Of a stretch of DNA of 33,487 bases, positions 1 through 8,107 are shown one piece after another. A model generated the notes under the pieces. It saw nothing but the letters and a program-made list of their open reading frames with translations. It had not been told where the DNA came from and searched no databases. A program made the position numbers and the translations under genes. Each line of letters starts with the position of its first letter. Position 1 is the first letter of the stretch. Origin of the DNA: Candidatus Woesearchaeota archaeon (lineage in GTDB: Archaea > Nanobdellota > Nanobdellia > Woesearchaeales > UBA9642); contig JAFGLI010000003.1 of the NCBI GenBank assembly GCA_016928115.1, positions 1 through 33,487 of the forward strand. The letters are read 5' to 3'.

Positions 1-1625
1 AAACTGCTTTTTACTCCTGCTCCAAAATGGCTAAATGCTATTTGAGGAAGTGAAACAACTGCTTCTATTTGTGCGTGTTCCATTAAGAAATCTCTAACAT
101 ATTGTAAAGACGAATTTGTTAAAATTCCATCGGGTAAAACTATTGCCATTTTTCCTGTTCCTGCTTTCAAAAAATCTAAACATCTTTCAATATACAAAAT
201 TTCTGTTTTTTGATTTTTCTTATTTTCTCCTAGTTTATACTTTCCTAAATAATCATGTTCAGTTGATTTAACTGTTGCCCCAAATGGTGGATTAGTTAAA
301 ATAATGTCAAACTTATTTTTTCCAAAACCTTGATGAATTTCTGAAATCTCATTTACCTTTCTTAAAGAATCAGTACTTATAATATTTGTATGACCATCAT
401 CATGGATAATCATATTCATTTTACAGACACGGGCTATTTGGTCATTTATTTCAATTCCATAAAGGTTATCTTTTGCAAAATCGTGCCACATTCTAAAATG
501 TTCTTCTGGGCTGTCTGGAAATTCTTTATCAGCTAATTCTCTTACATAATCCATAGCATTAAGCAAAAATCCTCCACTACCACAAGCAGGATCTAAAATA
601 AGTTTATCTTCTTCTGGTTCTAACATTTTAACAGCGAATTGAATAATTTCACGAGGAGTGAAAAATTGCCCCATTTTTCCTTTAAAAAAATCTTCCATAA
701 ATCGCTCAAAAGCAAAACCTTTGGTATCTAAATCAGTTTTATTAAAATTAATACTTTGTAAATGCTCAACTACTCCATAAACTACTTTTGGATTTAGTCG
801 TATATCTTCCTTAAAGACTTCCGCATCTTTAGTTTTTGCATATTGGTATATTTTATCAATTCTTTTAAAAACTTCTTCTGGTGTTTCGTGCGTTCCAATT
901 TGAAATTTATATGGCTCTCCTTTTTTAGTTACAGTTCGCTCTTTTTCTTCCTGTAGTTTGCAAAAAAGAAGTTTTGAAATTTCATCAAAAGCAGTAGTTG
1001 GAGATAACTTTCCTCCTTGCCAAACAGTATCATGTGCTTTATCTAAAACCCTAATCAAATCATCACGAGAAACAAGTTTTAAATCTCTTTCAGTATCCCC
1101 TTTGATAAATTTATATTTTGGTGCTTTTCCATATCGTTCTGGAATATCAGCAATAACATTTTTTTCTCTTTCTCTTTGAGTAAATCCTGCAACATCAAAA
1201 GCAGTTCTTGTTGTTCCTGCAACAACTATTGCATATTTTGCTCTCTTGCTGTTTGCATTTCCAAATGCTTGTTCTATTGCTTGTTTAAACTCTGCATCAG
1301 TTATGCCATCTTTTTTACATTCAACAACTAAATAATTATGTCCCTTTTCATCATAAACAACAATATCTGCTCTATCATCAGGTACTCTTCGCTCAACTTT
1401 TACTTCAATATCAATATTCTCTTTAGGATATTTTTTATCTAAAACCAACTCTACAAAATAAGAAGCCCTTACTTTTTCTTCTGGATTTGTAAATGTTGTA
1501 GAATATTCTCTTTTACAGAAATAAGTAATTCTTTTTTTATCATCAGAAAGTTTAATTATTTTTTCTTTAATCCCTCTTTCAACATTTTCCATAAATATTG
1601 TGGCATTATTATTTTTTTCAGTCAT
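1..1625 (-). CDS. N6-adenine DNA methyltransferase with N-terminal HsdR_N-like PD-(D/E)XK nuclease domain (type I / IIG-like restriction-modification), 3' end beyond left edge
   Basis: Not in the ORF track because it is open at the left edge. My own minus-strand translation from the ATG at 1625 gives MTEKNNNATIFMENVERGIKEKI..., a nuclease-like motif ADIVVYDEKGHNYLVVECKK, MTase motif I DPACGSGGFLLNAM and motif IV NPPFG. Confidence 0.85.
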   Translation of the reverse strand, partial: MTEKNNNATIFMENVERGIKEKIIKLSDDKKRITYFCKREYSTTFTNPEEKVRASYFVELVLDKKYPKENIDIEVKVERRVPDDRADIVVYDEKGHNYLVVECKKDGITDAEFKQAIEQAFGNANSKRAKYAIVVAGTTRTAFDVAGFTQREREKNVIADIPERYGKAPKYKFIKGDTERDLKLVSRDDLIRVLDKAHDTVWQGGKLSPTTAFDEISKLLFCKLQEEKERTVTKKGEPYKFQIGTHETPEEVFKRIDKIYQYAKTKDAEVFKEDIRLNPKVVYGVVEHLQSINFNKTDLDTKGFAFERFMEDFFKGKMGQFFTPREIIQFAVKMLEPEEDKLILDPACGSGGFLLNAMDYVRELADKEFPDSPEEHFRMWHDFAKDNLYGIEINDQIARVCKMNMIIHDDGHTNIISTDSLRKVNEISEIHQGFGKNKFDIILTNPPFGATVKSTEHDYLGKYKLGENKKNQKTEILYIERCLDFLKAGTGKMAIVLPDGILTNSSLQYVRDFLMEHAQIEAVVSLPQIAFSHFGAGVKSS

Positions 1626-1692
1626 ATTAACCCCCTCTTGTAAGAAAATATTATTTACTTATAAATATTTTTATAAAAACAACAATCTAATC

Positions 1693-2076
1693 CTAAAAAG
1701 CCCTTCCTTTCAGCCCAATAGCATAAATCCCGTTCTTCTTTATCCTTTCTTTATAGCCAGGAAAAGAATGGTAAATCTTTATGCCTTCCTCAACAGAATT
1801 TACTCCTGGAAGGACTCTGTCCAGGTATTCAGAATCCAGCATTTCCTGCACAGAAGCATATTTCCTGTTATAATCGATAAAGAAGTTTATTTCAGGCAGG
1901 TTTTCAATTTTTTTATAATTCTCATCAACTGCATAGAATACTGCAATATCCAATGCCTTAATATTAGAATAATTCTTGGAAGGCTTTGAAACATCCGGAA
2001 CCCTGCCCTCTACTTCTTTGATTCCATTATCAATTAATTCATACCATCTCTCTGCCACAGGAAATATCCAGTCCAT
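1693..2076 (-). CDS. ASCH domain (PUA-like) protein
   Basis: RWYELIDNGIKEVEGRV near the N-terminus and GYKERIKKNGIYAIGLK at the C-terminus are typical of ASCH domains. Confidence 0.6.
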   Translation of the reverse strand: MDWIFPVAERWYELIDNGIKEVEGRVPDVSKPSKNYSNIKALDIAVFYAVDENYKKIENLPEINFFIDYNRKYASVQEMLDSEYLDRVLPGVNSVEEGIKIYHSFPGYKERIKKNGIYAIGLKGRAF

Positions 2077-2214
2077 AGAATAAGGGAATTTAAGGGATTA
2101 TATAAATTTTACTTATTGTCTTAATAGTTACGCTTCGCTTCACCCAAATTTTCCAGAATTATTTATGTAAGGCTCTCTCGTTAGGAAACATTATAAATAA
2201 GCTATTATTATAAT

Positions 2215-5208
2215 ATGAATATGGTGCATTATATAGATTCAATTGGAGAATTTCGCTCACTATTAGATTATTATATCTCCTGTCTAGAGAAAGAGGACAT
2301 ATTATCACTTACTTTTAACTACAGATTAGAGGGTAAAAAATTTCATTCAAATATTTTCAAAAAAGAACAATTTTTCTCAGAGAAAAAAGAACAGATTGTA
2401 ATTAAGAAAACTCCTGAAGTTGAAAATATTTTCAAAAACTATAAACTTCTTCAGAGAAATATGCCTGTTTTCTATGGCTACCCTTTATTCATGGATTCTA
2501 ATGGAAATGTTAGCCCTGTTTTCTTTGTTGAAATTTTCTTTGAAGAAAAAGAGGATTCTATTATTCTTACTAAAGAATCTGTAGTTCCAGAATTCAATCA
2601 TTATATCCTGACAAAACATGATTATAATGTAGAGGAGATAAATAAACTTCGCTTAGAAATTGAGGAAGAAGATGATTTTGCGGTTAAACTTCAAAAAATA
2701 ACTGAATTGCTTAATCTTGATAAGAAAACCATCACTTCTGAACTTGAACAAAAACCATTAATGGTAAAACCCTTATCTCAATTAATAAACAAAGCAATTT
2801 TATATTTTGGTGGGAGAATGGGCTTTACTAGGGGATTGGTAGATGAACTACAAAAACTAAAAAAGTTGTCTCAACATCAATTAGAATCAACATCATTAGG
2901 AATTTTGTTTAATAAGGAAAAACATGAAATATCAGAAAACAAAAAAGATCTTCTGGAGATATTTAATCTAAATGAATCCCAAGAAAAAGCAGTCAAGAAT
3001 GCCTTTTCAAATAATATTAGTGTTATTACTGGGCCACCAGGCACAGGAAAATCTCAAGTTGTTCTTAATATTGTGGCAAATGCTGTTTGGAATGATAAAA
3101 ACGTATTATTCGCAAGTAAAAATAACCGAGCAGTAGATGTGGTAAACGAGAAACTTAAAACAATTTTATCTAAAGACTTAATTGTGAGAATGGGTTCCAG
3201 TAAACACAGGAAAAACGCTAAATTACAAATTTATAAGCTCTTCCAAAACAAAAATTCCATAAAAATATCTTCAAACTTTGAAAATGATGTTGAAAAAATA
3301 AATAATATCAACAAAGAAGTAAACGCTCTTAAAGATCAATTGGAAGATATGTCTAAAACCAATGAAGAGATTGAAGAACTACAAAATCAAGCCGATACCA
3401 TGGCAAAAGATATTCCTGAAAAACTTTATAACCAATGCAAAAATGACATATTTGAGAAAATCAATAAATTTGCAGTAGAAAGTGACATAAAAAATAATTT
3501 TGAAAACACAGGTTTAATTAAGAAAATAATTAAGATGTTTTTTCCCTCATTCTACCAACGAAAAGAACAAGCAATTTTCAAAAAATATTATGACCTTTTA
3601 AGTGATAATTTTAGAAGATATTTGGACAAAAATATTAAACTCGCTTCTCAAGAGATAAAAAATTCGTTGAGTTGGATTTTGCTCTTTAAACAAGTTGAAC
3701 TCTTAAGAAAAGAAATTGATAATTTGAAACACAAGTTAGCAAAATCTGATTCTATTTATACTTTACAATCTAAAATAGCCAAATATCAAGAAGAAAAAAT
3801 AAAATTATCAAGAAGCATATTCGAAAATTATTGGTTTAAAAAACTAAAGAAAACCTCTTCTTCTGATGAAAACCATGTTTCTAGATATATAGATGCCTCA
3901 GAAAAACTGGAAAGATACATTGAGGATTATTCTTTATGGAGACAATTAGTAGGAGAACAAGAAAACGAAATTCAAGAGATTTTATCTTTCCTTCCAATTT
4001 GGGTTGTAACTAATCTTTCAGCAAAAAATAGCGTTCCTTTAAAAGAGAATCTTTTTGATTTGTTAATCATTGATGAAGCCTCACAGTGCGATATTGCCTC
4101 TGCTTTACCATTATTTTATAGAGCCAAACAGGCAGTAATTATTGGTGATCCTAAACAATTGAAACATATTTCATTACTTAGAGAGACAGAAGATAAAAAA
4201 ATCGCTTCCCAAAATAAAATTTCTGAGTTGTACTTAGATTATGCTTATAGTAAAAATTCTCTTTATGATATTGCAGAAAGAACAATCAAAAGCAAGAAGA
4301 AATCGCCAATTTTATTAAACAAACATTATCGTTCCTACAAAGATATCATTAATTTTTCCAACGAATATTTTTATGATAAAAAATTAAACATAATGACTGA
4401 TGAGAGCAAATTAATTCCTGATAAAGTTTATCCAAGAGGAGTCAAATGGATTGATATTCGTGGAAAAACTAGCAAAACAAAAAGCCCCTATAACAAAGAA
4501 GAAGCAATTAGGATAATAAATATTCTCAAAAGTTTTAAAAAATCAAAATTAAAGAAAATTTCTTTTGGAATCGTTACTTTGTTTAGGGCTCAAATGGAAT
4601 TAATTGCCGATATGACTAGAAAAACAAAAGAATTGAAAAATATGGATATTACAGTAGGAACAACACATAGATTTCAGGGAGATGAAAAAGATATAATCAT
4701 CTTTTCTCCAGCAATATCACAAGATGTTAAGCAAAAAACACTTAACTGGATTCATAATACCACGCAATTGTTGAATGTGGCTATTACAAGAGCAAGAAGT
4801 GTTCTCCTGATTGTTGGGGATAAGAAAAAATGTCGTGAGGCAGGAGGTTTTCTTAAAAGTTTAGAAGAATATGCAGAATCTAAGAGAGAAATAGATATTA
4901 ATTTTGATTCCCCTGTCGAAGAAAAATTATTCAAATTACTAATGAAAGAGGGGGTTAAAATTCTTCCTCAATATGAAACTAAAATAAGAGGTAAAAAACC
5001 TTATAGGCTTGATTTTGCTTTGTTCATAAATGACAATAAATATGATGTTGAAGTTGATGGTGATAAAGCCCATTCTCAAAAAATTGAATCTGACATTTTA
5101 CGAGATATTCATCTTAGAATGGATGGCTGGAAAGTAAGAAGATTTCAGGTGAGCGAAATTAATAATAATATTAATAAAGTTATGGAAGAGATTAAAAGAC
5201 TTTGTTAA
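2215..5208 (+). CDS. UPF1/DNA2-type superfamily 1 helicase with C-terminal Vsr/DUF559 (MTES_1575)-like endonuclease domain
   Basis: Walker A GPPGTGKSQ, Walker B LLIIDEASQCD, VIIGDPKQLKHIS, GTTHRFQGDEKDIIIF, LNVAITRARSVLLIVGD. The C-terminal segment SPVEEKLFKLLMKEG...PYRLDFALFINDNKYDVEVDGDKAHSQ...RDIHLRMDGWKVRRF is Vsr-like. Confidence 0.88.
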   Translation: MNMVHYIDSIGEFRSLLDYYISCLEKEDILSLTFNYRLEGKKFHSNIFKKEQFFSEKKEQIVIKKTPEVENIFKNYKLLQRNMPVFYGYPLFMDSNGNVSPVFFVEIFFEEKEDSIILTKESVVPEFNHYILTKHDYNVEEINKLRLEIEEEDDFAVKLQKITELLNLDKKTITSELEQKPLMVKPLSQLINKAILYFGGRMGFTRGLVDELQKLKKLSQHQLESTSLGILFNKEKHEISENKKDLLEIFNLNESQEKAVKNAFSNNISVITGPPGTGKSQVVLNIVANAVWNDKNVLFASKNNRAVDVVNEKLKTILSKDLIVRMGSSKHRKNAKLQIYKLFQNKNSIKISSNFENDVEKINNINKEVNALKDQLEDMSKTNEEIEELQNQADTMAKDIPEKLYNQCKNDIFEKINKFAVESDIKNNFENTGLIKKIIKMFFPSFYQRKEQAIFKKYYDLLSDNFRRYLDKNIKLASQEIKNSLSWILLFKQVELLRKEIDNLKHKLAKSDSIYTLQSKIAKYQEEKIKLSRSIFENYWFKKLKKTSSSDENHVSRYIDASEKLERYIEDYSLWRQLVGEQENEIQEILSFLPIWVVTNLSAKNSVPLKENLFDLLIIDEASQCDIASALPLFYRAKQAVIIGDPKQLKHISLLRETEDKKIASQNKISELYLDYAYSKNSLYDIAERTIKSKKKSPILLNKHYRSYKDIINFSNEYFYDKKLNIMTDESKLIPDKVYPRGVKWIDIRGKTSKTKSPYNKEEAIRIINILKSFKKSKLKKISFGIVTLFRAQMELIADMTRKTKELKNMDITVGTTHRFQGDEKDIIIFSPAISQDVKQKTLNWIHNTTQLLNVAITRARSVLLIVGDKKKCREAGGFLKSLEEYAESKREIDINFDSPVEEKLFKLLMKEGVKILPQYETKIRGKKPYRLDFALFINDNKYDVEVDGDKAHSQKIESDILRDIHLRMDGWKVRRFQVSEINNNINKVMEEIKRLC

Positions 5209-5333
5209 CGAGAGAACCCTTATTCTTAACTTTACTCTGGAAAACTACGACACCAATAGATTTTTGGTGGCTTAAAAACTCCGCAGACCATCAAAGGTCT
5301 GCTACATATAACAAAAATCTAACAATCCACCTT

Positions 5334-5801
5334 CTAAACCATTTCTTTTGTCTCATCAAAATATAGAAGTGGAAAATATTTTTCATATTTTTCTGATGTT
5401 GTAAGAAATATTGATTTATCAGCATCATATAATATTTTTCCTTCTTTTATTTTTGAATCTCCAAGTTTTCTTCGATAAGTCGTAGAATGATCAAGCATAA
5501 TTTGTTTTATTTTTATTATTCGTTCATTAGGATAATTATTTTTCTTCAAAAACTCTTCAGCTTTTTTTATACTATTTTCAACATGATTCTTATAATTTTC
5601 TTTATATGTTTTTTCAGAATTATAATCAATGTCATGAAAAATAACTCCTAATTTCAATAACTCAAAATCAACATTTTTTAATTTGTTTGCAATTTCCAAT
5701 GCTCTTTTCATTACATTCTCAACATGAGTCCATTGATGAAAAGAATCATTTTTCTCATATTCTTTCTTTGCAAACAATATTGCTTTCTCAATTATGTCCA
5801 T
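5334..5801 (-). CDS. HD superfamily phosphohydrolase
   Basis: HQWTHVENVMKRALEIAN...LLKLGVIFHDIDY matches the H...HD metal-binding pattern. Confidence 0.8.
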   Translation of the reverse strand: MDIIEKAILFAKKEYEKNDSFHQWTHVENVMKRALEIANKLKNVDFELLKLGVIFHDIDYNSEKTYKENYKNHVENSIKKAEEFLKKNNYPNERIIKIKQIMLDHSTTYRRKLGDSKIKEGKILYDADKSIFLTTSEKYEKYFPLLYFDETKEMV

Positions 5802-5911
5802 AATAAAAAGATTATATGAATCTTAATAAATCTATCGAAGAACACCAAATTTTCCCTTTGCTATCATGCTTTTTAGGGTAAAAAAATCCTGCATTTAAAG
5901 TCCCAGAAAAC

Positions 5912-6157
5912 TTATTTATATACATCCTTTCTATGGTCAAAACAATTAATTATGATGCTGTTTTTCTCAATTCTGTAAATGATCCTAAATGGAGGGATTC
6001 TTATACTCCGATGACCTTTTAGTTTATATTTTAAAGGTTTTCCTGATTCCGGAAGTTGCTCTAATTTCTTAAGATGTTTAATTAATTTCAACCTTGTTTG
6101 TTTATCCTTAATCCTCTTAAACTCCTTTCTGAATTCCTCAGAAAATATTATCTGCAT
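5912..6157 (-). CDS. RelE/ParE-family toxin
   Basis: 81 aa: IIFSEEFRKEFKRIKDKQTRLKLIKHLKKLEQLPESGKPLKYKLKGHRSIRIPPFRIIYRIEKNSIIINCFDHRKDVYK is a RelE-like fold signature (R..R..YRI...I.....HR..VY). Confidence 0.85.
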   Translation of the reverse strand: MQIIFSEEFRKEFKRIKDKQTRLKLIKHLKKLEQLPESGKPLKYKLKGHRSIRIPPFRIIYRIEKNSIIINCFDHRKDVYK

Positions 6158-6194
6158 TTTATCCTCAAGAGATGTTTAGGACACCAGCGATTTC

Positions 6195-6470
6195 TCAATG
6201 CATCAATAAATCATCAATTTCTTCATCAGCCATTTTAGTATCTGCTTTAACAAATCTTCCTTTTTTTATTTCATCTTCACTTCTTCTGATTTTGTCCATT
6301 AACATCATATCATCTCTAAGAGATTCTTTTCTGATTTGTTTCAAAAAAATATTTCCATCTTCATTAAACACAAGAAACTGTGTTGATGGTTTTACGCCTG
6401 CATCTTTCCTAACTTCAGATGGTATTACAACTTGCCCATTCCGGGATATTTTGGTTATAGCAACTTCCAT
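6195..6470 (-). CDS. AbrB/SpoVT/MazE-family antitoxin
   Basis: TKISRNGQVVIPSEVRKDAGVKPSTQFLVFNEDGNIFLKQI is an AbrB swapped-hairpin motif. It lies directly upstream of the RelE-like toxin on the same strand. Confidence 0.85.
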   Translation of the reverse strand: MEVAITKISRNGQVVIPSEVRKDAGVKPSTQFLVFNEDGNIFLKQIRKESLRDDMMLMDKIRRSEDEIKKGRFVKADTKMADEEIDDLLMH

Positions 6471-6481
6471 TTTATATCACC

Positions 6482-6513
6482 TACAATACATTTTAATATT
6501 AAAACATATTGTA
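6482..6513. promoter_or_regulatory. 32-bp near-perfect palindrome, candidate antitoxin operator
   Basis: TACAATAcaTTTTAATATTAAAAcaTATTGTA, with 14 of 16 position pairs complementary, ends 11 bp upstream of the AbrB-like start codon. Confidence 0.6.
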
Positions 6514-6549
6514 TATATAAACTTTTCGGTTTTTGGGGCTTTAATCCAT

Positions 6550-6615
6550 GTGCTGGCAGGTTTTTGCAAAAAATCCTCACTCAATAACTCTCCTCAACAC
6601 AGGAGAAACAAAAAG
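6550..6615 (+). pseudogene. Possible relic of a surface-protein gene related to the ORF at 10369..13737
   Basis: gtgctggcaggtttttgcaaaa (6550..6571) is a 22-nt exact reverse-complement match to 13378..13399. Read in frame from 6551 it gives CWQVFAKNPHSITLLNTGETKSQ*, versus CWQVFAKQPHLNRYVQ in the intact ORF. Confidence 0.35.
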
Positions 6616-6649
6616 TCAATAATAATCTACAGTTAAGAAAACCTCCTTT

Positions 6650-6946
6650 TTAAAGAACTCTTTTTTTGTCTTCATCAATAATGTCCATAATAAGCTTCTC
6701 TACCTTTATACCTCGAAGCTCAGCTAAAGCAATTAGATGTATGAGAGAATCTCCTATTGCATTATCAAGTTTTTCATCACTGAATTTATCCTTCCTTATA
6801 TCTCTACTAACAAATTCTCTTGCTAATTCTCCTACCTCTTCAACAATATGATTAAATGTTGTTTGTTCAGAATCCGGAAAACCTCTCTTTTTTTCCCACA
6901 TTTTCATAAATTCAATGATTTCTTTCTGAAATTTATCAACTTCCAT
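6650..6946 (-). CDS. MazG-like nucleotide pyrophosphohydrolase
   Basis: NHIVEEVGELAREFVSRD...DNAIGDSLIHLIALAELRGI follows the MazG ExxE...ExxD-like helical pattern. I prefer the internal ATG at 6946 (MEVDKFQKEI) as the start. Confidence 0.7.
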   Translation of the reverse strand: MEVDKFQKEIIEFMKMWEKKRGFPDSEQTTFNHIVEEVGELAREFVSRDIRKDKFSDEKLDNAIGDSLIHLIALAELRGIKVEKLIMDIIDEDKKRVL

Positions 6947-7060
6947 AAATAACAAATAAATCATCAATATTAATAAACCTTTCCAAAACCATTTATATAT
7001 CCAATTCTCATTATAAAAAAATCGATAAAATATTTAAATTATTTTAGTTTAAATTTATTA

Positions 7061-7771
7061 ATGAGCAGCTTATTGGATAAAATAATAGAAAATGAAAAGA
7101 CTGAATCCAGGGAAATTATTAATTACCTTCTTGATGTGCCGCATGATTCAATAGATTCAGCATTACATATAGCCCATGCAATAAAATCCGGATTATGTTT
7201 CCCTTATTTCCCGGCAATGTTATTAAATAAAAAAGGAGTTATATTCAAACTGGATGAAGACGACCTTACTAATTATCCTAATGAAGACTTTGGAAAAGAT
7301 ATTGAACAATGCAGTTCTCTACAATATTTAACAGAAGATCCTTGTTTGTATATTAATAATGGTCCTAAAATAGCCATACAAAATCCTGAAATTGAAAAAT
7401 CAACTTTCAAAAGAAGAATACAAGAATTCTCATCAATCAACTCCTATGAATTAGGATGTATAGTCGATATAAAATTATATAAATCACAAACTGAAGACTT
7501 ATCTTTGCCGAATCCTTCAAAGTGTAAAGGAAGTGAAATTATGGGCTCATGGCTTTATAAATCTGATATATTAAAATGGCCTTTTATATTAGAAAAAAAA
7601 CATTGTGAAAGATTTAAATCACATTTTAATAATGTCCCGGGCATGAAAATTTACTATCCTGATTACAGTTTTTGTCATTTTGAAAAAACAGATGAAAAAG
7701 AAATTAAAGATTTTAAAAAATATTTCTCTGAAAAAGTAGAGCCAAAATTAAAAGAAATATTAGACAGATAA
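7061..7771 (+). CDS. Hypothetical protein
   Basis: 236-aa ORF with archaeal-like AT-rich upstream region. No family recognised. Confidence 0.6.
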   Translation: MSSLLDKIIENEKTESREIINYLLDVPHDSIDSALHIAHAIKSGLCFPYFPAMLLNKKGVIFKLDEDDLTNYPNEDFGKDIEQCSSLQYLTEDPCLYINNGPKIAIQNPEIEKSTFKRRIQEFSSINSYELGCIVDIKLYKSQTEDLSLPNPSKCKGSEIMGSWLYKSDILKWPFILEKKHCERFKSHFNNVPGMKIYYPDYSFCHFEKTDEKEIKDFKKYFSEKVEPKLKEILDR

Positions 7772-7801
7772 TTGGTTCCGGAATGGTAAATCTTAAGAAC
7801 A

Positions 7802-8107
7802 TCAGTAAACCTTCTGATTCATAAATCTCTTCCTGAAAACATCATCATCGACTTCTGTATAAGGCATTTTAGTGCCGTCAAAATAACCGCCTAAATTAAC
7901 TTTGTTATATCTTCCTTTTGATATTATTATTATGTTTTCTTCCGCCCTGTTGGAAATTGTTATAGAGCAAAGAGTATCATTCGTGATTGTGTCGCACACA
8001 ATTCTCTTGTCCACAATATATCCCTTATCAATAGGTTTTCCTGGAGAGCATCCGCTGAAAAACAACAGCAATGTGCCCCATCCCAAAATATTTTCCAGAG
8101 ATATCAT
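7802..8107 (-). CDS. Small putative lipoprotein
   Basis: N-terminal hydrophobic stretch followed by a lipobox-like sequence (LLLFFSGCSPG). ATGA overlap with the upstream MEMO1-like gene. Confidence 0.5.
   Translation of the reverse strand: MISLENILGWGTLLLFFSGCSPGKPIDKGYIVDKRIVCDTITNDTLCSITISNRAEENIIIISKGRYNKVNLGGYFDGTKMPYTEVDDDVFRKRFMNQKVY

Noticed and set aside
1600-1989. 129-aa plus-strand ORF
   Set aside because: Antisense to the ASCH-domain ORF. No recognisable features.
6172-6636. 154-aa plus-strand ORF over the AbrB-like gene
   Set aside because: Antisense to a clearly recognisable antitoxin. No domain evidence.
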